Part shown: in pieces, positions 17,997-27,367 of the stretch
Numbering within the stretch: the first letter of the stretch is position 1
Layout: every line of letters begins with the position of its first letter
Source: Rheinheimera sp.
GTDB taxonomy: Bacteria > Pseudomonadota > Gammaproteobacteria > Enterobacterales > Alteromonadaceae
Length of the DNA stretch: 64,000 bases
Assembly: GCF_030690345.1 (NCBI RefSeq)
Contig: NZ_JAUYGV010000006.1
Span: forward strand, 930,001 to 994,000
Direction: 5' to 3'
Notes under the pieces: model-generated
What the model saw: the letters and a program-made list of their open reading frames with translations, nothing else
The model's database searches: none
What the model was told of the DNA's origin: nothing
Made by a program: the position numbers and the translations under genes

Positions 17997-19826
17997 ATGA
18001 GCGTTACCGCGACCTACTTAGAAAAGCTGCGCAATGTTGCCATTATTGCGCACGTTGACCATGGTAAAACCACTTTGGTTGACAAACTGCTGCAGCAGTC
18101 TGGCACCTTCGACGCCCGCGCCAAATTACAGGAGCGCGTAATGGATTCGAATGCGCAGGAATCTGAGCGCGGTATAACTATCCTGGCAAAAAACACTTCG
18201 GTGCGCTGGAATGGTTACCACATTAACATCCTGGATACGCCGGGCCACGCCGACTTCGGTGGTGAAGTAGAGCGCGTACTGTCAATGGCCGATTCAGTAT
18301 TACTGTTAGTTGATGCCGTTGACGGCCCGATGCCGCAAACCCGTTTTGTAACGCAAAAAGCCTTCTCGCACGGTTTAAAGCCGATTGTTGTTGTGAACAA
18401 AATTGACCGTCCGGGCGCACGTCCGGATTGGGTTATCGACCAGGTATTTGACCTGTTTGATAACTTAGGTGCCACTGACGAGCAGTTAGATTTCCCTATC
18501 GTGTACGCCTCGGCATTAAACGGCTGGGCAACACTGGACTACAACGAGCCAAAAACGGATATCACTGATCTGTTTGAAGCCATTGTAAAACACGTAGCAC
18601 CGCCGTCAGTTGAGCTGGACGGCGAAACCCAGCTACAGGTATCACAGCTGGACTATTCCAGCTACCTGGGTATTATCGGTATCGGCCGGATTAAACGCGG
18701 CAGTTTAAAATCGAACCAGCAGGTTACCATCGTGGGTGCTGACGGCAGCAAACGTAACGGTAAAGTAGGCCAGGTATTCGGTTACTTAGGCCTGGAGCGC
18801 GTTGAAACGGCAGAAGCGAATGCCGGTGATATCGTGGCTTTTACCGGTTTGGGTGAGCTGAAAATCTCTGACACTATTTGTGCCACCACTAAAGTAGAGG
18901 CGTTGCCTGCACTGCAGGTCGATGAACCTACTGTTACCATGACATTCCAGGTAAATACCTCACCTTTCGCCGGTAAAGAAGGTAAGTTTGTTACCTCGCG
19001 TCAGATTTTAGAACGTTTAACCAACGAGCTGAAACACAACGTAGCCCTGCGGGTTGAAGAAACCGAAGATGGTGATAAGTTCAAAGTATCCGGCCGTGGT
19101 GAATTGCACCTTGGTGTACTAATTGAAAATATGCGTCGCGAAGGTTTCGAATTAGCCGTATCACGCCCTGAAGTAATCATGAAAGTGGTAGACGGCGCGA
19201 AAATGGAACCGATGGAAAACGTCACTATCGACTGTGAAGAGCAGAACCAGGGCTCTATCATGGAACGTATGGGCGAGCGTAAAGCTGAAATGACCAATAT
19301 GCAGCCAGACGGTAAAGGCCGTATCCGGATGGACTTCCTGATGCCAAGCCGCGGTTTGATTGGTTTCCGTACCGAGTTTATGACCATTACCTCAGGTACC
19401 GGTTTGATGTACCACAGCTTTGACCACTACGGTGCGCACAAAGGTGGCACTATCGGTCAGCGCACCAACGGTGTAATGATTTCCAACGCCATGGGTAAAG
19501 CGGCCGGTTATGCTATTTTCTCCTTACAGGAACGTGGCCGGATGTTTATCAGCCATGCGGAAGAAGTGTACGAAGGTCAGGTTATCGGTATTCACAGCCG
19601 TAGCAATGACTTAACAGTTAACTGTTTGAAAGGTAAACAGTTAACCAACGTACGTGCTTCCGGTACTGATGAAGCCATCAACCTGGTACCGCCAATCCGT
19701 TACACCCTGGAGCAGGCATTAGAATTTATTGACGACGACGAGCTGGTAGAAGTAACACCTAAGTCTATCCGTATCCGTAAGCGTCACCTGACAGAAAACG
19801 ATCGTAAACGCGCCAGCCGCGGTTAA
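17997..19826 (+). CDS. typA: Ribosome-associated translational GTPase TypA/BipA
   Basis: 609 aa. The GTPase domain carries G1 AHVDHGKTT (residues 18-26), G2 RGITI, G3 [10 protein letters not shown] and G4 [15 protein letters not shown]-like domains II, III and V follow, then the TypA-specific C-terminal domain ([23 protein letters not shown]...). It binds the ribosome and assists 50S assembly and stress or cold adaptation. It is divergent from glnA, as in many gammaproteobacteria, and followed by a strong terminator. Confidence 0.97.
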   Translation: MSVTATYLEKLRNVAIIAHVDHGKTTLVDKLLQQSGTFDARAKLQERVMDSNAQESERGITILAKNTSVRWNGYHINILDTPGHADFGGEVERVLSMADSVLLLVDAVDGPMPQTRFVTQKAFSHGLKPIVVVNKIDRPGARPDWVIDQVFDLFDNLGATDEQLDFPIVYASALNGWATLDYNEPKTDITDLFEAIVKHVAPPSVELDGETQLQVSQLDYSSYLGIIGIGRIKRGSLKSNQQVTIVGADGSKRNGKVGQVFGYLGLERVETAEANAGDIVAFTGLGELKISDTICATTKVEALPALQVDEPTVTMTFQVNTSPFAGKEGKFVTSRQILERLTNELKHNVALRVEETEDGDKFKVSGRGELHLGVLIENMRREGFELAVSRPEVIMKVVDGAKMEPMENVTIDCEEQNQGSIMERMGERKAEMTNMQPDGKGRIRMDFLMPSRGLIGFRTEFMTITSGTGLMYHSFDHYGAHKGGTIGQRTNGVMISNAMGKAAGYAIFSLQERGRMFISHAEEVYEGQVIGIHSRSNDLTVNCLKGKQLTNVRASGTDEAINLVPPIRYTLEQALEFIDDDELVEVTPKSIRIRKRHLTENDRKRASRG

Positions 19827-19840
19827 TTCCGTTTAGCGAG

Positions 19841-19880
19841 CTAACAAAAGCCGGCATTGATGCCGGCTTTTTTGTTAGTT
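19841..19880 (+). terminator. Rho-independent terminator of typA
   Basis: Stem AAAGCCGGCA/TGCCGGCTTT with loop TTGA and a T run, extended by the outer pair CTAAC/GTTAG. Confidence 0.9.
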
Positions 19881-19881
19881 T

Positions 19882-19915
19882 AAAACCCCATCTTCTATAG
19901 AAGATGGGGTTTTTC
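19882..19915. terminator. Second strong hairpin, likely terminator of the minus-strand gene
   Basis: A perfect 14-bp stem AAAACCCCATCTTC / GAAGATGGGGTTTT around the loop TATA. Read on the minus strand, it ends in U-rich sequence 30 bases after the stop of the next gene, so it probably serves that gene and doubles up for typA. Confidence 0.8.
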
Positions 19916-19943
19916 TGACAATACGGGAGTTGAACTACCGGCA

Positions 19944-20927
19944 TCAGTAGCTATTTAATTGACTCAGTATATTGGCATAATCACTACCCTTTATCCGGCT
20001 GCGGTGCTGATCTTGCCAAGTGTTGTACAATGCTTGCGCTTGATTGGCAGCAAAATACTCACCATATAAAGCGAAATCAAAGCGCTTGCTGCGGTTGGAA
20101 AGTGAATCGGTTACGGTGTAAGCGCAGTTACGGCGAAATGAAGGTGTGACCTCGAAGTTATAGTCGTTCTCCCAGCCTGACGGTAGTTGCTCCTGTTTGG
20201 TTTGCTTGTCAGAATGAATTATTATTCCGCTACAATCGCCTGTCGGCCCGGTCAGAGTTATTGAGCGAGAGATTTTACTGTCTGCTGCAGAACCAAGCTG
20301 AGATAATTTAGTGGCAAGCGAGCGTGAAATTGTCCTTGCATACGCTTCAGAATATCTGTTCTTCAATACGTTTTCTGTCATCACCGACATGGTTAGCGCT
20401 GCAACTAAGCCGTAGCTGTTAGTCAAATAGAAACTGGTTGGATTATACTCAGTGTCAAATGCATGATGCAGCCGTAGGCTATTGACGTCATTTGACAACA
20501 AGGTAAGAAGCAGCAAATCCTCAACATCGTTATTAAGAATTTCGTGATAGTCATTTAGATTGGCCGATACTGTGTTGAATGCTGCGCGGAATTGCGCCAC
20601 GTCAGAGCGTAAAATTGCGTCACGCACTATTGCTTGTATCTGAGCTAACGAGTCTTCATGTAACATAACAATGCTGGGACCAGCGGAACCGCCAGAGCCA
20701 AATAGCGCCTTTTTAATAAACGACTTCGCTTTTGATATTAAAGCACTTTTTGCTTCGGCCAGTATGAAAGCACCTACGGCTTGGATCACAGCAGGTTGTA
20801 TCTGCTGAGTTTGTTCTGCTAAGGTCGTATTTTTTTGAGTTTGCAGTACTGTTGATTGATCTGCGTTCGTAAGAAAGCTAGCGGATAAAAACGTGGTGGC
20901 AATAGCTATTTTTTTTAATTTAAACAT
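19944..20927 (-). CDS. Unrecognised secreted helical protein
   Basis: 327 aa. I do not recognise a family. A signal peptide (MFKLKKIAIATTFLSASFLTNA) precedes a region predicted to be mostly alpha-helical (about 30-215), including an amphipathic AILAEAKSALISKAKSFIKKALFG-like stretch followed by the Gly-rich GSGGSAG. The C-terminal part (about 220-327) looks beta-rich and has two cysteines (GDCSGIIIH, RRNCAYTV) that could form a disulfide. It stands alone between typA and yihY with its own terminator, and its codons are A+T-richer than its neighbours. It could be a cargo-like or pore-forming protein, but nothing in the sequence establishes that. Confidence 0.75.
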   Translation of the reverse strand: MFKLKKIAIATTFLSASFLTNADQSTVLQTQKNTTLAEQTQQIQPAVIQAVGAFILAEAKSALISKAKSFIKKALFGSGGSAGPSIVMLHEDSLAQIQAIVRDAILRSDVAQFRAAFNTVSANLNDYHEILNNDVEDLLLLTLLSNDVNSLRLHHAFDTEYNPTSFYLTNSYGLVAALTMSVMTENVLKNRYSEAYARTISRSLATKLSQLGSAADSKISRSITLTGPTGDCSGIIIHSDKQTKQEQLPSGWENDYNFEVTPSFRRNCAYTVTDSLSNRSKRFDFALYGEYFAANQAQALYNTWQDQHRSRIKGSDYANILSQLNSY

Positions 20928-21024
20928 TGGGATCCCTAAATCATTTGTTCAGTTGTTAGTAAAGTTGTTTCGCCTAAAGAGGCGCTGAATACGTTATAGA
21001 AAATTCGACTCTATAAAATTATTT

Positions 21025-21057
21025 AAATGTGATTAAAATGTGATTAAAGTGTGATTT
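21025..21057. repeat. Three 11-bp direct repeats in the divergent region
   Basis: AAATGTGATTA, AAATGTGATTA, AAGTGTGATTT in tandem, each one helical turn long, so the TGTGATT core recurs on the same face of the DNA. The array is about 100 bp upstream of the minus-strand secreted-protein gene and 107 bp upstream of yihY. Confidence 0.85.
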
Positions 21058-21163
21058 TTTGTTTCGACGCAATGCTCCGGTTACTGATGACTCACTGAGG
21101 AGATGCTGATTAGAGGACAGATTGTGTGGCAATCACGCCGTTACGTTATACAGGTAGGAATGA

Positions 21164-22063
21164 ATGAATAAATTAAGCTGGTCAAACCGTCTGTCCATTG
21201 CTTTGCGTTTTATAAAACTCTATATCCAGCGTTGTCAGCAGGATCAAATTGGCATGATTGGCGGTTATCTGGCTTATATCTCGCTATTGTCTGTGGTGCC
21301 TTTGATCGCAGTAATGTTTTCCATGTTGAGTGCTTTTCCGATGTTTGGAGAATTTCGTCAGGCCATTGAAGCTTTTGTTTACGCCAATGTTATCCCTTCA
21401 CGTGGCGAAGAAATTCAAACCTACATTAACCAGTTTATCGGCAATACCGGTGGCATGACGGCAATAGGCATCACGGCACTGGTGGTTGTTGCCTTGCTGC
21501 TTATTCATAATATTGATAAAACGCTGAATAAAATCTGGCGGGTAAGCAAAAGGCCAAGGCCGGTTATCTCATTTTCTATCTACTGGATGATTTTGACCTT
21601 AGGGCCCATTTTGTTTGGCTCATCCATCGCGGTAACATCTTATCTTATCAGGCTAACCCGCTTTGCTGAAGGTTACACTCCGGGGTTGTCTACCTTGCTG
21701 TTGGGTGTGGTGCCGTATCTGATGTCGTTACTGGCATTTTTTCTGTTGTATCTGGTGGTGCCGAATATCAAAGTCCGCAGCCGGCACGCTTTTTTTGGTG
21801 CCTTGCTGGCGATGATATTGTTTGAATTATCCAAACGCGGTTTTGCGCTTTACGTAACACATTTCCCGGCCTACGACACCATCTATGGTGCGCTGGCATT
21901 AGTGCCTATTGTTTTTGTCTGGGTGTACCTGTGCTGGCTGGTGGTGTTGTTGGGCGCTGAGCTTACCGCTTTGTTGCAGCAAATTGCCGCCGATACAGAA
22001 AAGGCCGACAGTGATGATCCTGATCAAAACAACCCGGATGATGAATCAGAGGTAGTAGTGTAG
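21164..22063 (+). CDS. yihY: YihY/BrkB-family inner membrane protein
   Basis: 299 aa with about six membrane segments and the family motifs QDQIGMIGGYLAYISLLSVVPLIAVMFSML near the N-terminus and YDTIYGALALVPIVFVWVYLCW near the end, followed by an acidic cytosolic tail. The family was once annotated as tRNase BN, but that activity belongs to Rbn; the real function of YihY is unknown. AGGTAGGA precedes the ATG. The dtd start codon follows the stop directly, so the genes are co-transcribed. Confidence 0.92.
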   Translation: MNKLSWSNRLSIALRFIKLYIQRCQQDQIGMIGGYLAYISLLSVVPLIAVMFSMLSAFPMFGEFRQAIEAFVYANVIPSRGEEIQTYINQFIGNTGGMTAIGITALVVVALLLIHNIDKTLNKIWRVSKRPRPVISFSIYWMILTLGPILFGSSIAVTSYLIRLTRFAEGYTPGLSTLLLGVVPYLMSLLAFFLLYLVVPNIKVRSRHAFFGALLAMILFELSKRGFALYVTHFPAYDTIYGALALVPIVFVWVYLCWLVVLLGAELTALLQQIAADTEKADSDDPDQNNPDDESEVVV

Positions 22064-22501
22064 ATGAAGGCACTTATTCAACGTGTTAGTGCAGCTGCAG
22101 TATGGGTTGAAGGCAATACTATAGCGCAGATTGATCATGGTTTACTGGTATTGCTTGGCGTTGAGGCCGGTGACGATGCGGCAACTACAACCAGGCTGGC
22201 GCATAAAGTTTGCCATTACCGCGTGTTTTCTGATGCTGACGGTAAGATGAATTTAAACGTACAGCAGGCCGGTGGCAGCGTGTTGGTGGTATCGCAGTTC
22301 ACCCTGGCAGCAGATACCAACTCGGGCTTAAGGCCCAGCTTTACACCCGCAGCAGTGCCTGACAAAGCCGACCAGCACTACCTGGCCTTTGTGGCATATT
22401 GCCGCTCACTTGGCTTGAACACTGTTACCGGGCAATTTGGCGCCGATATGCAAGTTAGCCTGACTAACGATGGCCCCGTGACTTTTTTACTGCAGAACTG
22501 A
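22064..22501 (+). CDS. dtd: D-aminoacyl-tRNA deacylase
   Basis: 145 aa. It hydrolyses D-amino acids (and glycine) wrongly attached to tRNA. Diagnostic motifs are SQFTLAAD and the cross-subunit Gly-cisPro motif NDGPVT near the C-terminus; the protein begins [13 protein letters not shown]. It lies in the same cluster order as E. coli yihY-dtd-fabY. Confidence 0.96.
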   Translation: MKALIQRVSAAAVWVEGNTIAQIDHGLLVLLGVEAGDDAATTTRLAHKVCHYRVFSDADGKMNLNVQQAGGSVLVVSQFTLAADTNSGLRPSFTPAAVPDKADQHYLAFVAYCRSLGLNTVTGQFGADMQVSLTNDGPVTFLLQN

Positions 22502-22541
22502 TTTTTCAAAACTGCACAGCTGATTTTCCGGAGTAGTACCT

Positions 22542-23456
22542 ATGCGGCATTGGCAATTACGCTCACCTCAAACGCCAGAAGAATGGCAAGGTTATTATCA
22601 GCTACGCTGGCAAGTACTGCGTGCTCCCTGGCAACAGCCGCCCGGGTCGGAGCGCGACGAGCTCGAAGCTCAGGCTTATCATCTGATGTTGATGACAGCT
22701 GAAGGTAAGATTGCTGCTGTCGGTCGCTTACATCAGTTAGAGCAGGGCGGTGCCCAGATACGCTATATGGCGGTAGCCGAAGAGTATCAGGGTAAAGGGG
22801 CCGGCAGTAAAGTGTTAGCGGCGCTGGAGATGCAGGCGGTGCAATGGGGCTGTAGTTATATCAGCTTAAATGCCCGTGATACGGCACTGCAGTTCTACCA
22901 ACGCCAGGGCTATCTGCAAGCCGGCGCTGCCCCACAGTTGTATGGTATTGCGCATGTTGTGATGCAAAAACGCATCCGGCTGGCAGGTACCGCGCAGCAG
23001 CATCAGTTGTGGTGCAAACAGCTGGCAGACACCTGGCAACGTACGATACCGCTAAGTCAGTATATGCAGCTTGCCATCAGCAACTTTGACGGCAACGAAC
23101 TATGTTGTGAAGCACCGCTGGCGCCGAATATTAACCTGCACCAGACCATGTTTGCCGGCAGCATTTATGCGCTGGCGACCTTAACCGGTTGGGGCATGCT
23201 GTATTTACAACTTCAGGCGCTGGGATTGCATGGTGATCAGGTATTGGCGGACGCGAGTATTAATTATCGTAAGCCGGTTGCGGCAGAGCCGCAGGCGCGC
23301 TGTGCATTACAGCATTGTAGTGGGGCATTAACCGCATTAGCTGAGGGGCGCAAAGTGGTACAGCAAATCAAAGTACAGATTTTTTCTGCCGGCGAGCTGG
23401 CGGCAGAGTTTAATGGTCGTTACGCGGTGCTGCCGGCACACAGGGGAGCGCGATGA
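22542..23456 (+). CDS. fabY: Fused GNAT acetyltransferase / hotdog thioesterase-like protein (FabY/YiiD)
   Basis: 304 aa in two domains. Residues about 1-145 are a GNAT fold with the acetyl-CoA loop EYQGKGAGSKVL and ARDTALQFYQRQGY. Residues about 155-300 match the YiiD C-terminal hotdog domain, with HQTMFAGSIYALATLTGWGMLYL. The same fusion in E. coli is YiiD, called FabY for a proposed role in starting fatty acid synthesis. Its position after dtd is conserved. It overlaps the next gene by 4 bp. Confidence 0.88.
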   Translation: MRHWQLRSPQTPEEWQGYYQLRWQVLRAPWQQPPGSERDELEAQAYHLMLMTAEGKIAAVGRLHQLEQGGAQIRYMAVAEEYQGKGAGSKVLAALEMQAVQWGCSYISLNARDTALQFYQRQGYLQAGAAPQLYGIAHVVMQKRIRLAGTAQQHQLWCKQLADTWQRTIPLSQYMQLAISNFDGNELCCEAPLAPNINLHQTMFAGSIYALATLTGWGMLYLQLQALGLHGDQVLADASINYRKPVAAEPQARCALQHCSGALTALAEGRKVVQQIKVQIFSAGELAAEFNGRYAVLPAHRGAR

Positions 23457-24253
23457 AAATTGTTATTGTCGGCTGTGGCTGGTTAGGGCAACAACTGGCA
23501 GCCGTGCTTAGCAGTACCGGGTATCAGGTATATGCCAGCCGACGCTCTGCAGCCGCATTAGCAGATTTACCGCCCGGTGTAACAGGTATAACGCTGGATC
23601 TGAACCAGGCCGTGGTTACCGATGCGGCGCTAAACAGCATTTTCCATGCTGCTGTTGTTATCTGTGCTATTGCGCCGGGCCGTCAGCAGCCGGGCAACAA
23701 TTACGTGCAATCACTGCAGCGGTTAAACGCAGTGATGCAACAAGCTGGCAGCCGGGCCTTGCTGCATTTTAGCTCCAGCGGTATTTATCAGGGTCTGGAT
23801 GGTGATGCGGATGAAACTGCGGAACTGCAATTGCAGCACCCCAGGGTACAGTTACTGGCCGGCGGTGAACAAGCATTGCAGCAATTCGGCTGTTGTATCA
23901 CATTGCGTCTGGCGGGCTTAATGGGGCCGGGCCGCCACCCCGGACGTTTTGTCGCCGGTAAAACTTTGCCGGACCCCGATGCGCCGGTTAATATGCTGCA
24001 CAGCAATGATATAGTCGCGGCAGTGCAAAGTATATTAGCGCAGCCGGCGTTCAGCCCCGCTATTTATAACCTGTGTTGCCCCGAGCCTGTATCCAGACGG
24101 ATTTTCTATCAGCAGGCAGCGGTGCTGGCTGGCAGTGAGGTAGAGTTTGCATTACACACCGACACTCAGCGGCGGGTTAATCCACAGCGTTTTATTGCGC
24201 AATACGGTTTTCACTATCGTTATCAATCAGCTTGTGACGCTTTAACAGACTGA
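23453..24253 (+). CDS. yeeZ: NAD(P)-dependent SDR-type protein (YeeZ-like)
   Basis: 266 aa. A Rossmann nucleotide site GCGWLGQQLA (residues 8-17) and the family-specific LRLAGLMGPGRHPGRFVAGK and VNMLHSNDIVAAV correspond closely to E. coli YeeZ. These are extended SDR-like proteins without proven substrate; the canonical YxxxK is not obvious (SSSGIYQG). The ATG overlaps the fabY stop (ATGA), so translation is coupled. Confidence 0.83.
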   Translation: MKIVIVGCGWLGQQLAAVLSSTGYQVYASRRSAAALADLPPGVTGITLDLNQAVVTDAALNSIFHAAVVICAIAPGRQQPGNNYVQSLQRLNAVMQQAGSRALLHFSSSGIYQGLDGDADETAELQLQHPRVQLLAGGEQALQQFGCCITLRLAGLMGPGRHPGRFVAGKTLPDPDAPVNMLHSNDIVAAVQSILAQPAFSPAIYNLCCPEPVSRRIFYQQAAVLAGSEVEFALHTDTQRRVNPQRFIAQYGFHYRYQSACDALTD

Positions 24254-24370
24254 TATTGCTGATATAAACAGCAGACAATGTTTTTATAATGCATTTATCA
24301 GCTTCCTGTTAAGAAAAATTCCGGCGCTGCGCTGATACTGAACGCTCAACAAAAGGGCGTTGAGGTCGTT

Positions 24371-24985
24371 ATGAAAAATAAATGGTTGCTTGTTTCTTCT
24401 GTCAGTACCGCACTGGGAATTGTTGCGGGCACTGTGTACCTGTTCTTCGCTGAGCATTCTTTGCTGCAAAGCAACAACAGTTGGGTGCTGTCGGCATTCT
24501 GGTCTGCTTTTATGCTGTGGAGCTTTGTGCTGATGTTCGTTGTCGCACTTTTGTTTAATGTGTTGGCTTTTTTGGAACTGGATGAACAGCACAAGCTATT
24601 TGGTCTGGCATTGCCACTGCGGGCGTTTCTGTCTTCAGCTGACAAAAAGCAGCAGTTCTTGCAAGACGCAGAGCACTTTTTGCAGCGCTTAGGTAAATTG
24701 TCTCATTCCCCAAGAGTCAGCCCGGAATACCGCTGCTTACAAGCTGAGCAGGAGAAGCTGGTTTATTTGCAGCAAGACGACCAGGCAGTAGACATTAATC
24801 AGATCAGAGCTTTGTTTCAGCAGATGCTGGCAGCAGATTTCAGCAGTGGCATTATTGTCAGCTATGCCGGTTTCAGTAGCCAGGCGTGGATCTTTGCCCG
24901 CGAAGCCAATATTGAATTACTGGACGCCAGAAGTTTAAAGAAACAGCAAAAGTTACAGCGCCAACAACAATTTGCTATGGTTTAA
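24371..24985 (+). CDS. Two-pass membrane protein with degenerate Mrr-like (restriction endonuclease fold) domain
   Basis: 204 aa. Two membrane segments (about 5-27 and 38-66) precede a cytosolic domain. Residues about 130-190 (LVYLQQDDQAVDINQIRALFQQM...SSGIIVSYAGFSSQAWIFAREANIELLDARSL) follow the pattern of the second half of Mrr-type nucleases (VQCKRY...GIFVTTSGFSKEA..FA....IELIDGEKL). The position of the catalytic Lys (QCK) reads QQD, and no GxD segment is seen, so the nuclease is probably dead. A good -10 (TATAAT, 24285-24290) lies upstream. The assignment is by motif pattern only. Confidence 0.55.
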   Translation: MKNKWLLVSSVSTALGIVAGTVYLFFAEHSLLQSNNSWVLSAFWSAFMLWSFVLMFVVALLFNVLAFLELDEQHKLFGLALPLRAFLSSADKKQQFLQDAEHFLQRLGKLSHSPRVSPEYRCLQAEQEKLVYLQQDDQAVDINQIRALFQQMLAADFSSGIIVSYAGFSSQAWIFAREANIELLDARSLKKQQKLQRQQQFAMV

Positions 24986-25084
24986 TGTCGATATCATCTT
25001 TTCATCGGGTTTTTTGTTGCTATTTTGGCACTATGGATAGCGAAAGGAATCAACAAAAAACACTGGGATGAGAAAATACTTCCT

Positions 25085-25116
25085 GCTGGCTGGACTTTGT
25101 CCAGCCTTTTTCTTTG
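25085..25116 (+). terminator. Rho-independent terminator
   Basis: GGCTGGAC-TTT-GTCCAGCC followed by TTTTTCTTT, about 100 bases after the Mrr-like membrane protein gene. Confidence 0.85.
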
Positions 25117-25125
25117 CTATAACTT

Positions 25126-25153
25126 AAGTGACAAGTGACAAGTGACAAGTGAC
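25126..25153. repeat. Tandem heptamer, four copies of AAGTGAC
   Basis: Four perfect consecutive 7-bp units between a terminator and the 3' end of the facing chemoreceptor gene. Not in a coding region. Confidence 0.95.
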
Positions 25154-25179
25154 ATGCATCAAAAGTATCAAAATATTGC

Positions 25180-27210
25180 TCAGGAAACTTTAAAGGCGCT
25201 GGCGGCTTTTGTCAGCCCGGCAGCGAGGGTAGATACGCCATCACTATGCTGCAAGGTACGCTGGGCTTTTTCGCTGCTAACCTGAGCAACTTCGATCATC
25301 TGTTGCATATTGCTGTTGATATCATTACCCAGCTTCAGCTGCGTTTCTGTTGCTGCATTAACGCGGTTGCTGATATCCCGGGTTTGCGCCAACGCCTGGT
25401 TAACCAAGCTTAAGGAAGCAACCAGATCCAGTGTTTGTGCTACACAGCTATCGGCATCAGCTTTGCCGTCGGTAATGGCAGCGACAGCTTGCTTACTTTG
25501 CAGCTGCAGTGTTTCTATCATTTGGCGTATTTCATCCGTGGCCTGTTGGGTGCGTCCGGCTAAAGAGCGCACTTCATCAGCTACTACTGCAAAGCCACGG
25601 CCTTGCTCACCGGCGCGGGCTGCTTCTATTGCAGCATTAAGTGCCAGTAAATTGGTTTGCTCGGCAATACCGCGAATGGTGGCCAGTATGCCACCAATGT
25701 TATTTGCTTCGTCATTTACTCTGCTCATCACCGCACTGGTTTCGGTCAGCTGGCCGGCTAACCGCGTGATCAGCTGTTTGTTTTTACCGGCAATAGCATC
25801 TATTTGCGTGCCTTGTTCCAAAGCTCGCTGCATAGCGCGGGTACTTTCGGTCGATTGCATGGCAATATCACGGGTACTGTCGGCTAATTGCCGCGTCACG
25901 TCATTCACCAGCTCTATTTGTTGCTGTTGGTGTTGCAGCGAGTCATTAATTTCGCCAACTTCATACGCGGATTGTTTGGCATTACCATTTAACTCCCCGG
26001 CATTATGCTGAATATTCACAATCAGTGCGCTTAAAGCGTTGGTCAGACTGTTTACTTTGGCGGCCAGGGCGCCAAATTCGTCCTGGTTGCTAATTATGAG
26101 TTTGCGGCTTAAATCACCTTTGGCTATATCGCCTAATACCTTGTTAATGCCGGCCAGCGGACGCAACATGGCATTAATGGTTAAGTATGCGGCTGCCACT
26201 GCCAGTATGATCAACACCAACATCAGGCTAAGGGTTCGGGTGTTGCCGGAGCTGACCGCATCAGATACTTTCTGTTGCAAGGCATTAAACTGTGCATCGG
26301 CTGCCGCAAGGAGCTGGTCCAGCGCCGAAATAACCTGTTCTACACTGCGCTCAGACAGGCTGAGTTGGTTGCGGCCTTGTTGTTGCGCAGCAACCTGTTG
26401 CAGTTTCAGGCTGGCCAGGCTTTCGCTGGCCTGTAATTGTGTGGTGAGATCGGCTAATTGTGCGGTGACATCTTGCCATAAGCCGCCGGTATCGCGGTTG
26501 GCTACCAGATTGGCCATATAGTCGATATTGACCTGCATATCGCTTAAGGCAAAACCAATATTCTCCTGTCCGGCTTCTGCTGCGGCCTGCTCAGTATAAT
26601 TGCTTACCTCTTTTAAGGTATTCAGCAACCCCAGCAACTGGCCGTCAATACGGTTAGCTGTGCCGGCAATTAACTCCATTTGCTGCTCGCTGCCGGGCAG
26701 CTCCAGATAAGAAATATCCAGCAAATTGGCGCCAATATTATCGATAGCCTGCTCCAACTGCGAAAATTCAGCCAGCACGCGGTGCTGCAAAGCATTGCTT
26801 TGCAGTCTGGCATTAAACATGCTGCTGACAGCCGCGGCATATTGCTGATAGCGGTTGTCGGTATCGCTGAGAGTTTGGCTAAAGGTCTGGCTGCCGGCGG
26901 TAAGAGTGGCTAAGGTAGCCAGTTGCTGACGTAAAGTTTGGCTGCCGGTATTAAATTGCTGCTGATAGCTGCTTATATCGTCGTCAGTTTCTGCGGTATA
27001 ACCCAGCGCTGATAGCTTGGCCAGTTTTAATAACTGAATTTGTGCAGCGTTACTGTGTTGCTGCACCGGCACGGCCAGTTGATTAACCTGATCTCCGGAC
27101 TGGCTGATAGCCGAGAAGCTGAATAACGCCGAGCCACTGGACAACAACAGTAATATAGCTATAAAGCCAAAACCAATAATGACTTTATGCGCAACTTTTA
27201 ATTTGATCAC
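25180..27210 (-). CDS. Methyl-accepting chemotaxis protein
   Basis: 676 aa from a GTG at 27210 ([16 protein letters not shown]) preceded by GGAG; the open frame continues 46 codons upstream, but that part is Ser/Cys-rich and unlike a receptor N-terminus. A first membrane segment (about 10-30), a long helical periplasmic domain, a second segment (about 325-345), HAMP, and a signalling domain with the conserved hairpin tip [37 protein letters not shown]. It signals to CheA/CheW. Its ligand is unknown. It lies beside the hut genes, but nothing shows it senses histidine. Confidence 0.92.
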   Translation of the reverse strand: MIKLKVAHKVIIGFGFIAILLLLSSGSALFSFSAISQSGDQVNQLAVPVQQHSNAAQIQLLKLAKLSALGYTAETDDDISSYQQQFNTGSQTLRQQLATLATLTAGSQTFSQTLSDTDNRYQQYAAAVSSMFNARLQSNALQHRVLAEFSQLEQAIDNIGANLLDISYLELPGSEQQMELIAGTANRIDGQLLGLLNTLKEVSNYTEQAAAEAGQENIGFALSDMQVNIDYMANLVANRDTGGLWQDVTAQLADLTTQLQASESLASLKLQQVAAQQQGRNQLSLSERSVEQVISALDQLLAAADAQFNALQQKVSDAVSSGNTRTLSLMLVLIILAVAAAYLTINAMLRPLAGINKVLGDIAKGDLSRKLIISNQDEFGALAAKVNSLTNALSALIVNIQHNAGELNGNAKQSAYEVGEINDSLQHQQQQIELVNDVTRQLADSTRDIAMQSTESTRAMQRALEQGTQIDAIAGKNKQLITRLAGQLTETSAVMSRVNDEANNIGGILATIRGIAEQTNLLALNAAIEAARAGEQGRGFAVVADEVRSLAGRTQQATDEIRQMIETLQLQSKQAVAAITDGKADADSCVAQTLDLVASLSLVNQALAQTRDISNRVNAATETQLKLGNDINSNMQQMIEVAQVSSEKAQRTLQHSDGVSTLAAGLTKAASAFKVS

Positions 27211-27336
27211 TGAGCTGAACTCCGCACTGTCGCTGAGCCTTAACCATAGACAGCAGCTGCTTGATAAACAAGCTGAAGTTAACAAAGAAAGCGGTACTGG
27301 TCCAGCCAGTAAAGAGGTACATGAACGAAAAGAGGG

Positions 27337-27361
27337 CGGCAGCACCAAAATGGTGCTGCCG
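27337..27361 (-). terminator. Hairpin after hutH
   Basis: CGGCAGCACCA-AAA-TGGTGCTGCCG, a perfect 11-bp stem just beyond the hutH stop. On the minus strand it is followed by CCCTCTTTTCG, so it is a plausible though not textbook terminator. Confidence 0.6.
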
Positions 27362-27367
27362 TATAAC

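Noticed and set aside
19916..19950. tRNA-like 3' fragment (GGGAGTTGAACTACCGGC)
   Set aside because: It looks slightly like a reversed T-arm, but no cloverleaf or acceptor stem can be built around it.
25310..26011. 233-codon plus-strand frame opposite the chemoreceptor
   Set aside because: An antisense shadow; similar shadows occur opposite the conserved hairpin of all three chemoreceptors.
27211..27348. Longer N-terminus for the chemoreceptor
   Set aside because: The extra 46 residues are Ser/Cys/Leu-rich and would precede the normal membrane helix; a GTG with GGAG explains the start.
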